NCBI GenBank assembly: GCA_016298185.1
Contig: JAEDDA010000002.1
Location: 1-64,000 of the forward strand
Source of the DNA: Bacilli bacterium
GTDB lineage: Bacteria; Bacillota_I; Bacilli_A; RFN20; CAG-826
Length of the DNA stretch: 64,000 bases
Direction: 5' to 3'
Shown: piece after piece, positions 8,524 through 18,211 of the stretch
Layout: the number at the start of each line of letters is the position of its first letter
How positions within the stretch are numbered: position 1 is the stretch's first letter
Program-made: the position numbers and the translations under genes
Notes under the pieces: generated by a model
Databases searched by the model: none
What the model was told of the DNA's origin: nothing
Seen by the model: the letters and a program-made list of their open reading frames with translations, nothing else

Positions 8524-11500
8524 ATGAAAAAAGGAAAATTATTATTATTCTCCTTCTTAGCTGGAGTGCTAGGCTTTTCAGTGACTTTTGAAGTGGCAAA
8601 AAACATCAAATATAGTGATGACAATGTCACATACGACACTCCTGTTATTAGAGATATTAATCGTCCAGACTTCGTAAGAGCGGGCGATGATGAAATCCCA
8701 GATGTTAAAACCGTTGAACTCCATTATCATAACGACAATGGTGGATGCGGTAATGATACAACTACACTTGGTACCGCAGGTGGACGTGCTTTCTATATTT
8801 GGACAACTGGTGTTAATGGTACTGAATGCATGCCTGACCACGTCGCTAACGACGGTCAAGACATGGACATCACAATTGATTTAACTAGCGAAAAGTTCTC
8901 TAAATATGCTGGTAGAACCTCTTTGTTATTCATCATCAAATACCGTATGAATAGCGCAAGCGATGAAAACTGGGGTGGACAATCCTCGGATACAGAACTC
9001 AATTTTTTTGAATTTCCACCAGATGAAGATGGTAAAGTCGTCGCTTGGACAACAACCGGTTCTGGTAGTGATATCGCTGTTTTCCATACCGAAGCTGAAA
9101 CCAAAGTCCTTGGTGTTAAATCCGCAGAATTTGTTGATTGGAAAACAATTAGATGCAACAATACCGCAGAAAACGTCAAATGGGAAATGTATGCGTTTGA
9201 TGAAACGTTCTATAAGAGAGACGCCAAAACAAGAGATACATTTAAGAAATGGTATTTAATCATGAATGGTACCAATAGTGGTCCAACATTTGATATCACC
9301 TTCCCAAAGATGGCGCATATTAATATCGTTTATTGCATTGAATCAGTTGATTTAGCATCCACAACTGGGTTAAAGAAAACCTGCTATGTGACATTCGATA
9401 AGTTATATAACGATCCAAGATTCTTGGAACATTATGTATATAACGGCAACGATTTAGGATGCACAGTTACAGATAATAGTACAACCTTTAAAGTTTGGGC
9501 TCCAACCGCAGCGAATATGTCATTACTCATTTATGGTACTGGCTTATCACTCGACTTTGGTGGTTCCAATAAATCCACAGGTTATCATATGTTCTATCAA
9601 CCTGGTGGTATCTGGGAAATTACATTTAATAGAAAACTTTCCGGTAGTTATTACACATATCAAGTTTCTAACTCCGGCGGTACACAAGAAAGTATGGACC
9701 CATACGCAAAAGCATGTGGTCTTAATGGTGTGAGAGGCTATGTTTTTACATCTTCTTTTACAAACCCAGAAGGATGGGATGAACTCCCAGAAATCTGGGA
9801 TGGCAATACCACGTTTAAGTGGGATTCCTCTAATCCAAAAGAAGTTAGTGGTTTAGATATTAAAACTCCTCAAGAATTAACCATTTACGAAGTGCATGTT
9901 CAAGATTTCACTGGTGATGCATCTTGGAATGGTACTGAATCTAAAAGAGGTACATACGAAGGTTTCATAGAAAGAGGTACACATGTTGAAGGTCATGAAG
10001 ATGCTTCAACAGGCTATGATCACTTAAACGAATTAGGTGTTAGAGCGGTGCAATTATTACCAATCTTTGACCACGATAACAATGAAATTGAAGAAGATGG
10101 TTATAACTGGGGTTACAATCCTCTTAACTACAACTGTGTTGAAGGTGCTTATTCTAGCGACCCTACCAATCCTTCTAAGAGAATTAGAGAATTCAAAAAT
10201 CTCGTTTTACAAATGAGCAAAACAAATAACCACACACGTGTCATTATGGACGTTGTCTATAACCACGTTTCTCGTGCTTCTGCTTCCTCATTTACAAAAT
10301 TAATGCCTAAATATTATTTCCGCTATTCAAGAACTGGTGAATACACAAATGGTTCTGGTTGTTCTAATGAAGTTAAATCAGAAAACTATATGGTGAGAAA
10401 ATTCATCGTTGATAGCGTCATGTATTGGGCCAAAGAATACAAGATTAAAGGCTTTAGATTTGACCTTATGGGTTTAATTGATACTGAAACCATGAGAGCA
10501 GTCAAAGACTCCTTATATGCCTATGACAAAGACATTTATGTCTATGGTGAAGGTTGGACCGGTGGTGGATATGGTGAAATGATTGAAGTTTCTCCAGGTA
10601 ACTGGCAAACCGTTCCTGAAACCGTTAACGGCACACATGGCACCACAACTGGTGCGGTTTATTCCGAGCTTTATCCATCAGCTACATCCCCAGGTTATCT
10701 CGGTGGATTTAACGATAGTGGTCGTAACGCTTTAAGAGGTGGAAATGATCAAGGTTGGGGCTCAAGCAGTCACTTACCAGGTTGGGGCTTTATGCAAAAA
10801 GGTAGCGATGCCTCCGCTGATGATAGAGGTAGGGTAGCCGATATGATTTGGGGTATTTGCTCAGGTCAAGGTGGTAACCCAAAACAAACCATTAACTATG
10901 CATCTTGTCACGATAACTGGACAGTATTTGATCAACTTTATTACACATTAGGTGATTCTAATGATGGAATAGCGCCTGATTATGAATATGTTATGAATGG
11001 AGTCACAACCGCTCACGCATTAATTTTTGCCTCTAATGGTGCAGCATTTATGTTAGGCGGGGAAGAAATCTTTAGAACTAAAGAATTAAGTGCTACCGAT
11101 AGAGAAAAAGTTTCTCCAAATACATATGAACAATTGTATAGCAGATATTGCTCACATAACTCATACAATTCACCATTAACTGTTAACTCATTTAAATGGG
11201 GTAATAAAATTACCGCTCATGGTGTCAGCTATGCTGGCTACTTTGAAGCATTCCAAAATATGGTGAAATTACATCACGATATGGAAAAATTCCCATATCA
11301 ATCTTCTGGTTTCCCATACCATCAAACTTCCGCAGGTAATCCAATTGATAACACCTCTTGGGCTGGTGGCGGAAAAGATGGTAATTATGAAGGTGCCGCT
11401 GGCTTCCAATTAGATGAATATTTCATCTTCGCAGCAGGCCGTAACTGGGGGTATATTAGTAGTGATGCACATACATGGACTAAATTATTTGAATTTGGTA

Positions 11501-11592
11501 CATGGAAACATGGCGATTATGGCAATACCGTTGATGTTGGCGATTATTCCACTAACAAAGGCTGTGCTATTGTTATATTTAAAAGAGGATAA
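8524..11592 (+). CDS. pulA: exported type I pullulanase, GH13 (first copy)
   Basis: The 1022-aa protein hydrolyses alpha-1,6 branch bonds of pullulan, starch or glycogen. An N-terminal hydrophobic segment (about 6-24) acts as signal or anchor; no lipobox. A pullulanase-associated starch-binding-like region lies at about 65-170, a CBM48 at about 305-400 and the GH13 barrel from about 440. The type I signature YNWGYNP is near 527-533. Catalytic regions are DVVYNHVS (near 575), GFRFDLMG (nucleophile Asp 647), YGEGWTGG (acid/base Glu 676) and ASCHDNW (Asp 797). It heads an operon with a small lipoprotein and a second pullulanase. Confidence 0.93.
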   Translation: MKKGKLLLFSFLAGVLGFSVTFEVAKNIKYSDDNVTYDTPVIRDINRPDFVRAGDDEIPDVKTVELHYHNDNGGCGNDTTTLGTAGGRAFYIWTTGVNGTECMPDHVANDGQDMDITIDLTSEKFSKYAGRTSLLFIIKYRMNSASDENWGGQSSDTELNFFEFPPDEDGKVVAWTTTGSGSDIAVFHTEAETKVLGVKSAEFVDWKTIRCNNTAENVKWEMYAFDETFYKRDAKTRDTFKKWYLIMNGTNSGPTFDITFPKMAHINIVYCIESVDLASTTGLKKTCYVTFDKLYNDPRFLEHYVYNGNDLGCTVTDNSTTFKVWAPTAANMSLLIYGTGLSLDFGGSNKSTGYHMFYQPGGIWEITFNRKLSGSYYTYQVSNSGGTQESMDPYAKACGLNGVRGYVFTSSFTNPEGWDELPEIWDGNTTFKWDSSNPKEVSGLDIKTPQELTIYEVHVQDFTGDASWNGTESKRGTYEGFIERGTHVEGHEDASTGYDHLNELGVRAVQLLPIFDHDNNEIEEDGYNWGYNPLNYNCVEGAYSSDPTNPSKRIREFKNLVLQMSKTNNHTRVIMDVVYNHVSRASASSFTKLMPKYYFRYSRTGEYTNGSGCSNEVKSENYMVRKFIVDSVMYWAKEYKIKGFRFDLMGLIDTETMRAVKDSLYAYDKDIYVYGEGWTGGGYGEMIEVSPGNWQTVPETVNGTHGTTTGAVYSELYPSATSPGYLGGFNDSGRNALRGGNDQGWGSSSHLPGWGFMQKGSDASADDRGRVADMIWGICSGQGGNPKQTINYASCHDNWTVFDQLYYTLGDSNDGIAPDYEYVMNGVTTAHALIFASNGAAFMLGGEEIFRTKELSATDREKVSPNTYEQLYSRYCSHNSYNSPLTVNSFKWGNKITAHGVSYAGYFEAFQNMVKLHHDMEKFPYQSSGFPYHQTSAGNPIDNTSWAGGGKDGNYEGAAGFQLDEYFIFAAGRNWGYISSDAHTWTKLFEFGTWKHGDYGNTVDVGDYSTNKGCAIVIFKRG

Positions 11593-11606
11593 GGAGGAAA
11601 AGACGG

Positions 11607-11999
11607 ATGAAAAAACTTTTATTGTTGCTTGTTCCTGCCGCTTTATTAGCGTTAAGCGCATGCCAACCAAATACAGAAGATAATCCTGGTGGAGATGATG
11701 ACATTCCTGTTGTTGATCCAGACCGTAAAAAGGATTTAACTGTCAATTTCTTCTTAAACTATTCTCATTCAGAAGAACCATTCTTTGTTTATGATTGGTA
11801 TACATTAATTCCGATGGGTAAATGCCCAGAAGAAGCAATGCTTACTTCTGAAGATGCAAGCGATCCATTATTCCCTGTCTTTGTGTGTTGGTCTGAATAT
11901 CCATCATCTATTGATGATAGTCATGCATGGAACTTCAAAACCGATTCCAAGACAAGCAAAATATTAAATCTTTATGGCATTTGGACTAGTGCTGAATAA
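11607..11999 (+). CDS. small lipoprotein with InlB-repeat-like end
   Basis: The 130-aa protein has a clear lipoprotein signal (lipobox LSAC, Cys 19), an acidic linker, then about 80 residues ending ILNLYGIW, like the last strand of an InlB/Flg_new repeat. A strong AAGGAGGA ribosome site precedes the ATG. It lies 14 bases after the first pullulanase and 14 bases before the second, so all three are co-transcribed. Function is unknown; a surface adaptor or glycan-binding role is a guess from position. Confidence 0.65.
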   Translation: MKKLLLLLVPAALLALSACQPNTEDNPGGDDDIPVVDPDRKKDLTVNFFLNYSHSEEPFFVYDWYTLIPMGKCPEEAMLTSEDASDPLFPVFVCWSEYPSSIDDSHAWNFKTDSKTSKILNLYGIWTSAE

Positions 12000-12013
12000 T
12001 TAGGAGGATAATT

Positions 12014-14686
12014 ATGAAAAAAATAAGTCTTCTATTTATGGTAGCCATGAGCTTATCTGTCATTGGCTGCAATCCAACTAAAGGTGGAGGCGGAGAAACT
12101 CCTGAACCACCAACACCCGAACCACCAAGTCCTGGTGAAAGACACGATGTTGATATTGATGTTCCTGAACTCGTTGCACTTAGTGAACCAGCAGTTTATT
12201 TCCATTATTGGAGACAAGATTGCACTTACACTAACTGGGATATGTGGATTTGGGAAAAAGACCATGATGGTGCCGCTTTTAACTTCAACTACAAGGATAA
12301 TTGGGGTGTTGTCGCAGCCTATACTTTAAGTAGTTGGGAAGATCCACTCGCGAATACATTGGGATTTATCGTGAGAAAAGGTGGCGATACCTGGGCAGAT
12401 AAAGACTTAGGTGGTAGTGATAAGTACTTAGACTTTTCATTATTTACCGCTGATGAAAATGGCTCTTATCACGTATATTTAATTTCTGGTCAAACCGATA
12501 TCTATATTGACCCAGAAGGACACGTGAAAGGCACAATTAAACAAGCTTCATTCCCAAAAGTCAACATTTTAAGTGCTTCTGCTAACTTAGGTATGACTTC
12601 TTGGTCACTTAGAGAAAACGGTGTGGAAATTATGGGTAACCCATCCACAAAAAATATCAGACGTATTTATCAAACATTACCTGAAGGCAAAACAGTTGAT
12701 TTTGCTAAGAAATACGAATTATATGTCACATTTGAAGATGAAACTTCCGCTAATGCATTAGTCAGTAAGTTCTTACTCTTCGGTAGTGAAGAATTCGGTA
12801 ATTTATATAACTATGAAGGTGATGATCTCGGTGTTGAAGTGGATGCCAATGGAACAACATTTAAAGTTTGGTCTCCATTATCTTCATCCGTGAAATTAAG
12901 AGTCTATGATAGTGGTACTCCTGCCGCTTTAACTGGTGGCGATGATACACATCAAGAATACGAAATGACTAAAGAGGAAAAAGGCGTTTGGTCATATCAT
13001 TCCACAAATCAGTTATATGGCAAATACTACACATACGTAGTCACAAACGAAGCATATACAGAAAAAGAAACAGTTGACCCATACGCAAAGAGCGCAGGTA
13101 TCAATGGTTCTCGTGGAGCGATTGTTAACTTTGAAGAAACTAACCCAACTGAATGGGATTCCATACAACCACTTCCATTTGATAGAAAAGAAATGGTGGT
13201 TTACGAAACTCACGTTGCTGATGTGACCTCTTCTTCCACATGGACTGGTACAGAAACTAACCGTAAACTCTTCAATGGTATGTATGAAAAAGGCACAAAA
13301 TACACCGAAAATGGCAATATAGTTTCTACTGGCTTTGATCATATCGCTAGTTTAGGTGTTAACGCCGTACAAATCCTTCCACTTTACGACCAAGCTAATG
13401 ATGAAGTTAACCCATCATTTAACTGGGGCTATAATCCTCTTAACTATAATGTTATTGAAGGTTCTTATTCGTCCAATCCATATGATGCTGCAGTGAGAGT
13501 GAGAGAGTTCAAAGAACTTGTTAAAGCTTATAACAAAGAAGGCATGAACATCATTATGGACGTTGTTTATAACCACGTTGCCGGCGCACAAGGCTGCAAT
13601 TTTGATGTCTTAGTGCCAGGTTATTACTTCCGTTATAACGACAATGGTTCTTATAGTAATGGTTCAGGTTGTGGTAACGAAACCGCAAGTGAACATTTCA
13701 TGATGAGAAAATTCATGATTGATAGCGCATGTTTCTGGACCAAAGAATATAAACTCGGTGGTTTTAGATTTGACCTTATGGGATTACATGATTTAGAAAC
13801 CATGGCTCAATTAACCTCTGCTGTTAAACAATTAAATCCAAGCGCTGTTATTTATGGCGAACCTTGGAGTGGTGGAACATCTCCATTACCAGATAGCGAA
13901 TCCGCAAAACAAATTAATGGTAATAAATACCAAGGTTATGGCGCCTTTAACGATAAGATTAGGGACGGTTTAATCAAAGGTGGTTTAGCGGGTCCAACAG
14001 AATTAGGTTGGATTACCAATAACAAGACCAATATCGGTAATGATATCAATATGATTACCAGAGGTATTAAAGGTATTACCGCTGCTGGTACGGCAATCAA
14101 TGATCCAGACAAGACCGTTAACTATGTTACATGTCACGATAACCGCACATTATATGATAGATTTATCGCAACAAAGAAATTCACCGCAGAACAAGACGAA
14201 TTATTAGAAAAGATGAACGTCTTAGCCAATGCAGTCATTATGTTATCTGAAGGTACATCCTTCATGCTTGCTGGTGAAGAATTCTTAAGAACAAAACAAG
14301 GCAATGAAAACTCCTATAACGCTTCTTATGAAGTTAATGAGTTAGATTATTCCCTAAAGATTAAACATCCACGCATGATGGAAAATTATCAAAAACTTAT
14401 TCAAATGAAGACATTATCTGGTGCCTTACATTTAGATCAAGAAAAAGCTTCCGCGATTAACATCAAAGCTTCTTCTGATGGTTCAATGATTTCTTATAAG
14501 ATTGTTGAAGAAGATATTAATAGAGAAACATACATCATCCACGCGAATGGTTTACCAGTTGAAAACACAGTTGATTTAACTGGTTACACATTATATTGGT
14601 CCACATTAGAAGGAAACGCCAAGGAAATCTCTGCGGCCACACCTGTGGGACAATATGAAACAATCATTGCTTACAGAAATTTGTAA
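12014..14686 (+). CDS. pulA: lipoprotein type I pullulanase, GH13 (second copy)
   Basis: The 890-aa lipoprotein has lipobox VIGC (Cys 19), a Pro/Glu-rich spacer (about 26-42), a typical CBM41/PUD starch-binding domain (about 58-175, with aromatic residues in YFHYWRQ and NWDMWIW), a CBM48 (about 270-365) and a GH13 barrel. Catalytic motifs are DVVYNHVA (near 516), GFRFDLMG (nucleophile Asp 587), YGEPWSGG (Glu 616) and TCHDNR (Asp 709). The partner of the exported copy at 8524, it would keep debranching at the cell surface. The start is set by GGAGGA at 12003-12008. Confidence 0.95.
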   Translation: MKKISLLFMVAMSLSVIGCNPTKGGGGETPEPPTPEPPSPGERHDVDIDVPELVALSEPAVYFHYWRQDCTYTNWDMWIWEKDHDGAAFNFNYKDNWGVVAAYTLSSWEDPLANTLGFIVRKGGDTWADKDLGGSDKYLDFSLFTADENGSYHVYLISGQTDIYIDPEGHVKGTIKQASFPKVNILSASANLGMTSWSLRENGVEIMGNPSTKNIRRIYQTLPEGKTVDFAKKYELYVTFEDETSANALVSKFLLFGSEEFGNLYNYEGDDLGVEVDANGTTFKVWSPLSSSVKLRVYDSGTPAALTGGDDTHQEYEMTKEEKGVWSYHSTNQLYGKYYTYVVTNEAYTEKETVDPYAKSAGINGSRGAIVNFEETNPTEWDSIQPLPFDRKEMVVYETHVADVTSSSTWTGTETNRKLFNGMYEKGTKYTENGNIVSTGFDHIASLGVNAVQILPLYDQANDEVNPSFNWGYNPLNYNVIEGSYSSNPYDAAVRVREFKELVKAYNKEGMNIIMDVVYNHVAGAQGCNFDVLVPGYYFRYNDNGSYSNGSGCGNETASEHFMMRKFMIDSACFWTKEYKLGGFRFDLMGLHDLETMAQLTSAVKQLNPSAVIYGEPWSGGTSPLPDSESAKQINGNKYQGYGAFNDKIRDGLIKGGLAGPTELGWITNNKTNIGNDINMITRGIKGITAAGTAINDPDKTVNYVTCHDNRTLYDRFIATKKFTAEQDELLEKMNVLANAVIMLSEGTSFMLAGEEFLRTKQGNENSYNASYEVNELDYSLKIKHPRMMENYQKLIQMKTLSGALHLDQEKASAINIKASSDGSMISYKIVEEDINRETYIIHANGLPVENTVDLTGYTLYWSTLEGNAKEISAATPVGQYETIIAYRNL

Positions 14687-14708
14687 ACTTAAATCGATTT
14701 ATATAAAC

Positions 14709-14734
14709 AAAGGGGTGTTTCGGCACCTCTTTTA
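14709..14734 (+). terminator. Rho-independent terminator
   Basis: AGGGGTG and CACCTCT around TTTCGG, followed by TTTTAATTTT. It separates the pullulanase operon from the importer operon. Confidence 0.8.
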
Positions 14735-14762
14735 ATTTTATTAAAATAATTTCAAAAATGTT

Positions 14763-14790
14763 TTGTATTTTTTTGTAGTGTAGTTATAAT
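14763..14790 (+). promoter_or_regulatory. importer (malE) promoter
   Basis: TTGTAT at 14763-14768, 16-base spacer and TATAAT at 14785-14790. The transcript would start near 14797, directly ahead of the long leader hairpin. Confidence 0.6.
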
Positions 14791-14804
14791 AGACCCATAG
14801 GATA

Positions 14805-14862
14805 CATTCAACGAACCTTAGTACTTATTTATTAAAAAAAGTATTCTTTTATTTGTTGAATG
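14805..14862 (+). promoter_or_regulatory. long imperfect hairpin in the malE leader
   Basis: CATTCAAC at 14805-14812 pairs with GTTGAATG at 14855-14862, and an inner AGTACTT/AAGTATT stem continues the helix. There is no T run, so it is not a terminator. The AAAGGAG ribosome site starts 10 bases after it. A role in mRNA stability or in translational control is inferred. Confidence 0.5.
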
Positions 14863-14887
14863 CAAAAAACGAAAGGAGATTTCATTG

Positions 14888-16423
14888 ATGAAATTAAAGA
14901 AAGTCCTATTTCCATGTGCCGTCGCAGCATTAATGCTCGCAGGTTGTACTGGCCAAAAACAAGGCGGTGACAACTTAAAAGGCACATACAATGTCACACT
15001 TTGGGTTTCCGAAGTTGCTGGTGTTGCCGATCAATTCAGAGCTCAAATCAGAGCATTTGAAGCCGAAAACGAAGGCATCAAAATCGTCGAAACAATTGAA
15101 GGCGTTTCCGAATCCAGCTCCGCAACTCAAGTTTTGACAGATATCGACGCTGCCGCCGATATTTACTGTTTCGCACAAGACCAAACAGCTCGTTTGATCG
15201 AAGGTGGTGCTTTAGCAAAATTAGGTAAAGCTGCCGCTGAACAAGTCAAAGCAGAAAATGACGCAGGTTCCATCCTCGCAGTCACAGGTGGAAATGATTT
15301 ATACGCATATCCACTAACATCCGACAACGGTTACTTCATGTACTATGACAAGAGCGTCATTACAGAAGACGTTGACATCACAAATTTCGAGGCAATTCTC
15401 GCAAAATGTGAAACTTCAGGCCACACATTCACAATGGAAGCCGCAGGCTCTGCTTGGTACATCGCCAGCTGGTTCTTCGGCACAGGTTGTACATCTACAT
15501 GGACAACTGACAATGAAGGCAAAATCAACGGTGTCGTTGATACATTCAATGACCCAGTTAAAGGTTTAGCAGCAGCTAAAGGTTTATACAAACTCGTTAA
15601 ATCCACAGCTCACAAAGACAATTCTTCTGTCGCTTCATTTGAAGATGCTACACCAGCCGCAGTCGTCGTTTCCGGTATGTGGGACTACACCACAGCATCC
15701 GCAATTTTAGGCGAAAACTTAGGCGTTGCTGAATTACCATACTTCCACGTTGGTGAAGAAGCATACCACTTAGGTTCCTTCTCTGGTAACAAATTATTAG
15801 GTGTTAAACCACAATCTGATGCCAAGAGAGCCGCTGTTATGTCCAAATTAGCCTTATACTTAACAGGCGAAAAATGTCAACAAGAAAGATTTGACGAATT
15901 TGCTTGGGGTCCATCCAACAAAGTCGTTCAAAATTCTGAAGCCGTTAAAGCTAACCCAGCACTTGCTGCCTTAGCAAAACAAAACCAATATGGTACACCA
16001 CAAGGCCAAATTCATGGTTCTTGGTGGGATATCGCGAAAGTTATCGCAACAGATGTCAAAGCCACAGATGGTTCCGATGAACAATTACAAGCTGCTTTAG
16101 ATGCTTATGCTGCAAAATTAGCAGACATCTTTGAAGTTCACCCATGGGGTCTTGTCGGTAATATGGCAGAATCCAATTGGTCCACAAACATTGAAATGAC
16201 ACTCAATGCAAACGGAACATGGGAAATCACCTATGAATTCTTAGCAAATGCTGAATTCAAAGTTCGTTGTGGTGGTGACTGGGATTCCTTCGCCACATTA
16301 AAACTTACCTTACCAGAAGGTATGGAACAAATCGAAGGTGGCAACATCAAAGTTAACACAGCTGGTACATACAAGGTCGTCGTTGATCCAGTTGCATTAA
16401 CATTAGTCATTACAGCTCAATAA
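14888..16423 (+). CDS. malE: ABC sugar-binding lipoprotein (MalE-like) with C-terminal SusE/SusF-like domain
   Basis: The 511-aa lipoprotein has lipobox LAGC (Cys 20). Residues about 35-415 form a family-1 extracellular solute-binding protein, the capture subunit of the importer encoded downstream. Residues about 417-511 form an extra beta-domain starting HPWGLVGNMAESNWS and including FKVRCGGDW and NIKVNTAGTYKVVVD, a pattern like SusE/SusF starch-binding domains of Bacteroidetes. Codons ending in C are more frequent than in neighbours, consistent with strong expression. A TTG at 14885 is a possible alternative start; ATG 14888 has GGAG nine bases upstream. Maltodextrin is the likely ligand from context. 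Confidence 0.88.
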   Translation: MKLKKVLFPCAVAALMLAGCTGQKQGGDNLKGTYNVTLWVSEVAGVADQFRAQIRAFEAENEGIKIVETIEGVSESSSATQVLTDIDAAADIYCFAQDQTARLIEGGALAKLGKAAAEQVKAENDAGSILAVTGGNDLYAYPLTSDNGYFMYYDKSVITEDVDITNFEAILAKCETSGHTFTMEAAGSAWYIASWFFGTGCTSTWTTDNEGKINGVVDTFNDPVKGLAAAKGLYKLVKSTAHKDNSSVASFEDATPAAVVVSGMWDYTTASAILGENLGVAELPYFHVGEEAYHLGSFSGNKLLGVKPQSDAKRAAVMSKLALYLTGEKCQQERFDEFAWGPSNKVVQNSEAVKANPALAALAKQNQYGTPQGQIHGSWWDIAKVIATDVKATDGSDEQLQAALDAYAAKLADIFEVHPWGLVGNMAESNWSTNIEMTLNANGTWEITYEFLANAEFKVRCGGDWDSFATLKLTLPEGMEQIEGGNIKVNTAGTYKVVVDPVALTLVITAQ

Positions 16424-16434
16424 TTGAGTTATTT

Positions 16435-16466
16435 AGGGCTGGGGTCTTTTAGCCCCAGCCCTTTGT
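16435..16466 (+). terminator. strong intercistronic hairpin between malE and malF
   Basis: AGGGCTGGGG (16435-16444) and CCCCAGCCCT (16453-16462) form a perfect 10-bp stem followed by TTTGTTTT. It probably ends part of the transcripts or protects the malE 3' end, giving more binding protein than permease. Confidence 0.8.
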
Positions 16467-16501
16467 TTTATTAAACAAAAGTTTAAAGTTTAGGAGGAAT
16501 T

Positions 16502-18211
16502 ATGAAACAATATACCGACCTAGAATACTTAAAACTTAGTGGCCCAGAGAAATTCGCTAATCGATTCTCTAGATTCTTCTTTGGAATCCCAAGGGCATTA
16601 CTAAAATTTTTAAAGGCGATTGGAAGATTCTTCGCTAATATTGGAAGAAAAATCGCTAATGTATTTGTTAACATTTATCGCACATTCGCAAATGGCGATT
16701 GGAAAACAAGAGTCTCTTATTTCGTAATGGGATTTGGCAACTTATCTCGTGGTCAAATTCTAAGAGGTTTATTATTCCTTATTTTCCAAATTATTTTTAT
16801 TGTGTACATGGCCGTATGGGGCTGGAAGTGGCTCTCACAAATGGGCTCTCTCGGCGTCATGGGTCCTGAAGAAATTTATGACGAAGTATATGATACATAT
16901 ACTACTATCTATCACGATAATTCATTTAAAATCTTACTTTATTCTGTTTTAACACTTTTCTTCATCGTTGGATTTATCGTTACTTGGTACTTCAACATTG
17001 AACAAAATAGAATCGCGGAACAAATCATTGGTTCTAGTCAAAGAAAGGCTTTAAGAATTTCTTGTAAAAAAGAGATCAAACTTCTTAAAAATGAATACAA
17101 AACAGTGCTCAAAGCCAAAGAACCAGATCCAAATGAACTTGCTCAATATAAAGAGAAAGAAAATGATATTAAGGCCCGCTATCAGGCTGAAATCGAAGCC
17201 GTTCCTGTTAAGAAGCTTAAGAGTGGCAAAGATGATATGAGATCATTAGTGGATGATCAATTCCACAAAACTCTTCTTGCTCTTCCATTACTTGGTATTT
17301 TGATTTTTACTGTTATGCCAATTATCTTCATGATTCTTGTCGCATTCACCAACTATGATGGTGCGCATAACGGTTATTCAAATAACTTATTCCACTGGGT
17401 AGGATGGGACAACTTCAATACCATGCTTAACTGGCAAACCGGAAACAAAGCTTATTCCGCTGCTTTCGGTGAAATCTTATCATGGACATTAATGTGGTCA
17501 GTATTCGCAACATTTACCTGCTACTTCTTAGGTATGTTCGTTGCGATTTTGATAAATAAGAAAGGAATTAAGTTAAAGAAACTTTGGAGAACAATTCTTA
17601 TTCTTACAATTGCTATTCCACAATTTATTTCCTTACTATACGTTTCTAAATTATTTGCTGATAAAGGTATCGTCCTTACATATTTACAAAAATGGTTCCA
17701 CGTTCCGGAAACATTCTCATTCTATGGTCCTAACGCATCCGCTTGGACCGCAAGAATCACTGTTATTGTTATTAATATTTGGATTGGTATTCCATACCTC
17801 ATGTTAATGGCAACAGGTATCTTGATGAACATTCCAGAAGACTTATATGAATCCGCCAAGATCGACGGCGCAAACGTCTTCCAACAATATGTGAAGATTA
17901 CTCTTCCATACATTATGTTCATTACTGGACCATATCTATTAACCAGCTTTATCGGTAACATGAATAACTTCAACGTTATCTTCTTGCTGACCGGTGGTGC
18001 TCCAACAAATGCTTCAGCTTCAGCTGCATCTGGTTCTGTTGGTTACACAGACTTATTAATTACATGGTTATTTAAAATCACAACAGGCGCGAACTCCGAA
18101 TACTATATGGCGTCAGTCATCGGTATTTTGATCTTCGTTGTCACTGCATTTATCGCGATGATTGTCTATAACGTGATGCCATCCACAAAGAATGAGGAGG
18201 ATTTTCAATAA
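16502..18211 (+). CDS. malF: maltodextrin-type ABC permease, MalF-like
   Basis: The 569-aa integral membrane protein belongs to the MalF/UgpA permease family. It has an unusually long N-terminal part: a basic amphipathic stretch (about 10-60), two helices (about 82-110 and 140-165) and a charged cytoplasmic segment (about 170-250), before the core permease helices from about 257. The EAA loop reads EDLYESAKIDGANVFQQYVK (about 443-462), where the ATPase docks. AGGAGG precedes the ATG. It overlaps malG by one base. Confidence 0.92.
   Translation: MKQYTDLEYLKLSGPEKFANRFSRFFFGIPRALLKFLKAIGRFFANIGRKIANVFVNIYRTFANGDWKTRVSYFVMGFGNLSRGQILRGLLFLIFQIIFIVYMAVWGWKWLSQMGSLGVMGPEEIYDEVYDTYTTIYHDNSFKILLYSVLTLFFIVGFIVTWYFNIEQNRIAEQIIGSSQRKALRISCKKEIKLLKNEYKTVLKAKEPDPNELAQYKEKENDIKARYQAEIEAVPVKKLKSGKDDMRSLVDDQFHKTLLALPLLGILIFTVMPIIFMILVAFTNYDGAHNGYSNNLFHWVGWDNFNTMLNWQTGNKAYSAAFGEILSWTLMWSVFATFTCYFLGMFVAILINKKGIKLKKLWRTILILTIAIPQFISLLYVSKLFADKGIVLTYLQKWFHVPETFSFYGPNASAWTARITVIVINIWIGIPYLMLMATGILMNIPEDLYESAKIDGANVFQQYVKITLPYIMFITGPYLLTSFIGNMNNFNVIFLLTGGAPTNASASAASGSVGYTDLLITWLFKITTGANSEYYMASVIGILIFVVTAFIAMIVYNVMPSTKNEEDFQ

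Noticed and set aside
14735..14804. Catabolite-responsive cre site at malE
   Set aside because: AT-rich stretches resemble parts of cre, but no TGNAANCGNTNNCA-type site could be matched.
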